This document shows positions 6,162-8,353 of a stretch of 8,353 bases of DNA, one piece after another. Position 1 is the first letter of the stretch; each line of letters begins with the position of its first letter. Below the pieces are notes generated by a model. The model was not told the DNA's origin. It searched no databases and saw only the letters and a program-made list of their open reading frames with translations. The stretch is from an uncultured Synechococcus sp. (GTDB lineage Bacteria; Cyanobacteriota; Cyanobacteriia; PCC-6307; Cyanobiaceae): the NCBI GenBank assembly GCA_913020095.1, contig CAJWAH010000055.1, forward strand, positions 1 to 8,353, read 5' to 3'. Made by a program: the position numbers and the translations under genes.

Positions 6162-6776
6162 ATGCCACTCCCCTTGCTGCGCAGCCTGATCTGGCTGGAT
6201 TACCGGCTCGCAGTGCTTTTTGCCGTGGCTCTGCCCCTGGTGTTGCTGTTCTGGGCGCTCTCCCGGCGTGAGCAAGCCTTGGTGCGGCTGCTCACCCTGT
6301 ACTGGCAGGTGGCCAGCTTGCTGGGGATCACGGTGCTGCTCATGGTGGATGCCCGTCCGGTGGCCTACATCACCTCGGCTGTGGCCAACCTGTTCATCCT
6401 CATTGCCCTGTGGTTCTGGTCGGATCTCAATGAGGAGTTAGCCGATTTGCCCCCCTACCGCCCCTTGCCCCTCACGGTGCGCTGCTGGCGCTGGGCGATG
6501 ACCGTGCTGTGCGTTTTGGGCCTGGTGCTCACAGTTCCAGCCTTGGGCTGCGCAGGTGCTGGGAGCGCTGGCGAGGTGTGCCAGCTGTGGCTGGAGGCGC
6601 CGCAGCAATTCCACGACCGTTTGGCGGTGGTGCTGAGTTTTCTGTTTGGTGGCAGCTGGACGGCCACCATCTCCGCCTTCCTCGGCTATCTGGGCTTGGC
6701 GGCCTATGGCGTTGGCCTGATCCAATTCCTGGTGGTGCGTTTGCCCAAGCAGGGTCGTTTGGCCGGGGGCTTCTGA
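6162..6776 (+). CDS. DUF3177 family membrane protein
   Basis: This 204-aa polytopic membrane protein has hydrophobic segments at about residues 14-32, 42-62, 66-86, 108-128 and a long or paired stretch at 154-192, giving four to six helices. Conserved-looking features are the opening SLIWLDYRLA (8-17), VDARPVAYITS (62-72), WFWSDLNEELADLPPYRPL (84-102) and GGSWTATISAFLG (163-175). I recognise it as the cyanobacterial DUF3177 family, whose function is unknown. The frame is open further upstream to 6048, but that part overlaps the FIST gene and its regulatory gap. The ATG at 6162 sits correctly behind the promoter at 6112-6140 and before the conserved opening. A small conserved gene follows after a single base, so the two are almost certainly one transcript. 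The only cysteines lie in the fourth helix region and the loop after it (108, 117, 130, 140). Confidence 0.85.
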   Translation: MPLPLLRSLIWLDYRLAVLFAVALPLVLLFWALSRREQALVRLLTLYWQVASLLGITVLLMVDARPVAYITSAVANLFILIALWFWSDLNEELADLPPYRPLPLTVRCWRWAMTVLCVLGLVLTVPALGCAGAGSAGEVCQLWLEAPQQFHDRLAVVLSFLFGGSWTATISAFLGYLGLAAYGVGLIQFLVVRLPKQGRLAGGF

Positions 6777-6777
6777 G

Positions 6778-7062
6778 GTGCTCGCTGAGCTGGAGAGCAT
6801 CAGCCGTGATCGCCCCGATCGCGCCTTGCGGCTGCAAGGGCGGATGGGGGATGGCGAAGCGTTGGAAGTGGTGATTTTTCGGGGCTTCAGTAGCAGCCTC
6901 ACCCACCCCACCGCCTTTGATCCGGATCAGCCGTTGCTGCCCAGCGAAGCGAGGATTGAATCCGCCGTGCTGCTGCAGGCACCCCTCAATCCCGCCGCTG
7001 AACAGGTGCTGGCCGGCCCGCGACCAGCGCAAGATTTCCTCGACCGGGCCCTGTGGGGCTGA
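6778..7062 (+). CDS. Conserved small protein, DUF7734-like (cyanobacteria and plants)
   Basis: This 94-aa soluble protein starts with GTG at 6778, one base after the DUF3177 stop, and GGGGG lies about eight bases upstream. No ATG occurs until codon 23, so GTG is the best start. The signature is VVIFRGFSSSLTHPTAFDPD (31-50) followed by QPLLPSEARI (51-60) and APLNP (68-72). I associate this pattern (IFKGFSSSL, PTAFDPD, LP, A.I) with a family shared by cyanobacteria and plant plastid proteins, now called DUF7734. That family name is recalled, not checked, and no biochemical function is known to me. Coupling to DUF3177 suggests co-expression. The stop lies 4 bp from the convergent ileS stop, leaving no room for a conventional terminator. 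Confidence 0.8.
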   Translation: MLAELESISRDRPDRALRLQGRMGDGEALEVVIFRGFSSSLTHPTAFDPDQPLLPSEARIESAVLLQAPLNPAAEQVLAGPRPAQDFLDRALWG

Positions 7063-7066
7063 AGCG

Positions 7067-8353
7067 TTAGGCCCCGATCGCCGCGACGCAGCGCCCGCAG
7101 ATCTCAGGATGTTCAGCGTTGCTGCCGATGTCGGTTTCGTAGTGCCAGCAGCGGGCGCACTTCTCGCCAGCGGCTTTGGAGATGCGCAGCGTTACCCCCT
7201 CTTCTGTGATCTCAGCTAAGGGGCTTTCTGGTGGCTGACCGCCCAACTGCAGCTGGCTAATCAGCAGCCAATCAGCCAGGTTGTCCACCTCTGGATGGGG
7301 GCTGGCCTGCAGTTGCTCCAGAGCGCGTTGCAGGGCGTCTGCCAAGGGGCCAGAACCCAGCTCCAGTTGCACAGCAGCCTCCAGAGATGCCCCGAGGTCG
7401 CCATTGCTGCGGCAGCTCTCCAATTGCCGATTCACCAAAGCCCGCAATTGCACAGCGGCATCGATGGCCTCGCTTTCGGCGCTGCTGAGGCCACTCCAGC
7501 TTGAATCGGTTTGGGGCCAGCCCCGCAGGAACACCGAGGCCTCCTCAACGGGATAGGGCAGGTGTTGCCAGATGTCTTCCGCCATGTGGCTGAGCACCGG
7601 CGCGATCATGCCGGCCAAGCGCTCGAGCACCAGGGCCATCACGGTTTGGCAGCTGCGGCGGCGGAAGGAATCAGCGGCGCTGACATAGAGACGATCCTTG
7701 GCAATGTCGAGGTAGACATTGGAGAGGTCCACCACGCAGAAGTTCTGCAGGGTTTGGAAGAAGCGATAGAACTCGTAGCGCTCAAAATCGCCGCTGACGT
7801 CCTCGAGAACCTTGGCGGTGCGTTGCAGCATCCAGCGATCCAGCAGCGGTAAGTCAGCGAGCGGAACCGCGTCACGGCTGGGATCAAAGTCGTGCAGATT
7901 GCCCAGCAGGTAGCGGGCCGTGTTGCGCACCTTGCGGTAGACGTCGGCCAGCTGTTTGACGATGCCCGGGCCGAGGGGCACATCGGCGGAGTAATCCACA
8001 GAACTCACCCAGAGGCGCAGCACATCGGCGCCGTAGGGAGGCTCTTGCTTTTGGTTTTTGCCCCCTTCAACAATGACGGCTGGATCCACCACGTTGCCCA
8101 GGGATTTGCTCATCTTGCGGCCCTTTTCATCGAGGGTGAAGCCGTGGGTGAGCACCCGCTTGTAGGGGGCCTTGCCGTTGACGGCCACGGAGGTGAGCAG
8201 GCTGCTTTGGAACCAGCCCCGGTGTTGGTCAGAGCCTTCGAGGTAGAGGTCAGCTGGATAGTTCAGCGAGCTGTCGGCCGCAGCCTCTAGGCCGCCGAGA
8301 ACCCCAGCCCAGGAGGAGCCGGAGTCAAACCACACGTCCATCGTGTCGGTGCC
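7067..8353 (-). CDS. ileS: Isoleucyl-tRNA synthetase, C-terminal part (cut by right edge)
   Basis: The visible 428 residues are the C-terminal part of a class Ia synthetase that charges tRNA-Ile (EC 6.1.1.5). Counting from the first visible residue, [11 protein letters not shown] at 5-15 and [15 protein letters not shown] at 37-51 belong to the catalytic domain. The KMSKS signature ([12 protein letters not shown]) starts at 80. The helical anticodon-binding domain follows at about 165-320 (LLDRWMLQR and [20 protein letters not shown] are typical). The protein ends in a zinc-binding finger with C-x2-C at 399/402 and C-x2-C at 419/422, as in the bacterial IleRS form with a C-terminal zinc finger. 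The HIGH motif, Rossmann core and editing domain lie beyond the window. The frame is intact to the edge. No regulatory signal is visible because the 5' end is absent. It converges on the DUF3177/DUF7734 pair. Confidence 0.97.
   Translation of the reverse strand, partial: GTDTMDVWFDSGSSWAGVLGGLEAAADSSLNYPADLYLEGSDQHRGWFQSSLLTSVAVNGKAPYKRVLTHGFTLDEKGRKMSKSLGNVVDPAVIVEGGKNQKQEPPYGADVLRLWVSSVDYSADVPLGPGIVKQLADVYRKVRNTARYLLGNLHDFDPSRDAVPLADLPLLDRWMLQRTAKVLEDVSGDFERYEFYRFFQTLQNFCVVDLSNVYLDIAKDRLYVSAADSFRRRSCQTVMALVLERLAGMIAPVLSHMAEDIWQHLPYPVEEASVFLRGWPQTDSSWSGLSSAESEAIDAAVQLRALVNRQLESCRSNGDLGASLEAAVQLELGSGPLADALQRALEQLQASPHPEVDNLADWLLISQLQLGGQPPESPLAEITEEGVTLRISKAAGEKCARCWHYETDIGSNAEHPEICGRCVAAIGA

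Noticed and set aside
7046..7075. Possible stem GGGGC/GGCCCC around the convergent stops as a bidirectional terminator
   Set aside because: Pairing needs a bulge or a long loop and there is no T-run on either strand; GC-rich sequence gives such pairs by chance.
1..8353. Search for HIP1 octamers, CRISPR repeats, tRNAs, insertion-sequence ends and horizontally acquired islands
   Set aside because: None was recognised by eye. Codon use and GC content look uniform, and the genes are core cyanobacterial families.

Overview
The window looks like a piece of the chromosome of a marine or freshwater picocyanobacterium (Synechococcus/Cyanobium type). The DNA is GC-rich, coding is dense, and a close match to the cyanobacterial IctB family sits among housekeeping genes. 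I recognised no mobile element, CRISPR array, tRNA or rRNA, and I saw no copy of the HIP1 octamer GCGATCGC that is abundant in many other cyanobacteria. This is ordinary core genome. I do not see a new defence or biosynthetic system, and the points of interest are small.

Layout, left to right. A minus-strand gene for an unknown membrane-anchored protein runs off the left edge (1-197). A 69-bp divergent gap separates it from a small two-helix membrane protein on the plus strand (267-491). An 81-bp gap carrying a candidate promoter and a palindrome then leads to glmM, phosphoglucosamine mutase (573-1952). glmM converges on a four-gene minus-strand operon that reads, in transcription order, FIST-domain sensor protein (6100-4859), trmB (4892-4182), ictB (4185-2878) and a BadF/N-acetylglucosamine-kinase-like ATPase (2881-1934). 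The last two junctions in this operon are ATGA overlaps, and the 3' end of the kinase-like gene overlaps the end of glmM by 19 bp.

Divergent from the FIST gene, a recognisable sigma70-type promoter (6112-6140) drives a DUF3177 membrane protein (6162-6776). A short conserved protein resembling the cyanobacterial/plant DUF7734 family follows after one base (6778-7062). This pair runs head-on into the 3' end of ileS, isoleucyl-tRNA synthetase (7067-8353, cut by the right edge), with only 4 bp between the stop codons.

How the genes may work together. GlmM makes GlcN-1-P for UDP-GlcNAc, hence peptidoglycan and lipopolysaccharide. The BadF-like protein belongs to a family that includes amino-sugar kinases, and IctB shares the Wzy/O-antigen-ligase membrane fold. 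An envelope-glycan or amino-sugar theme is therefore possible for glmM, badF and ictB, but this is inference. trmB and ileS are translation genes. The FIST protein probably binds a small ligand, and its role here is unknown.
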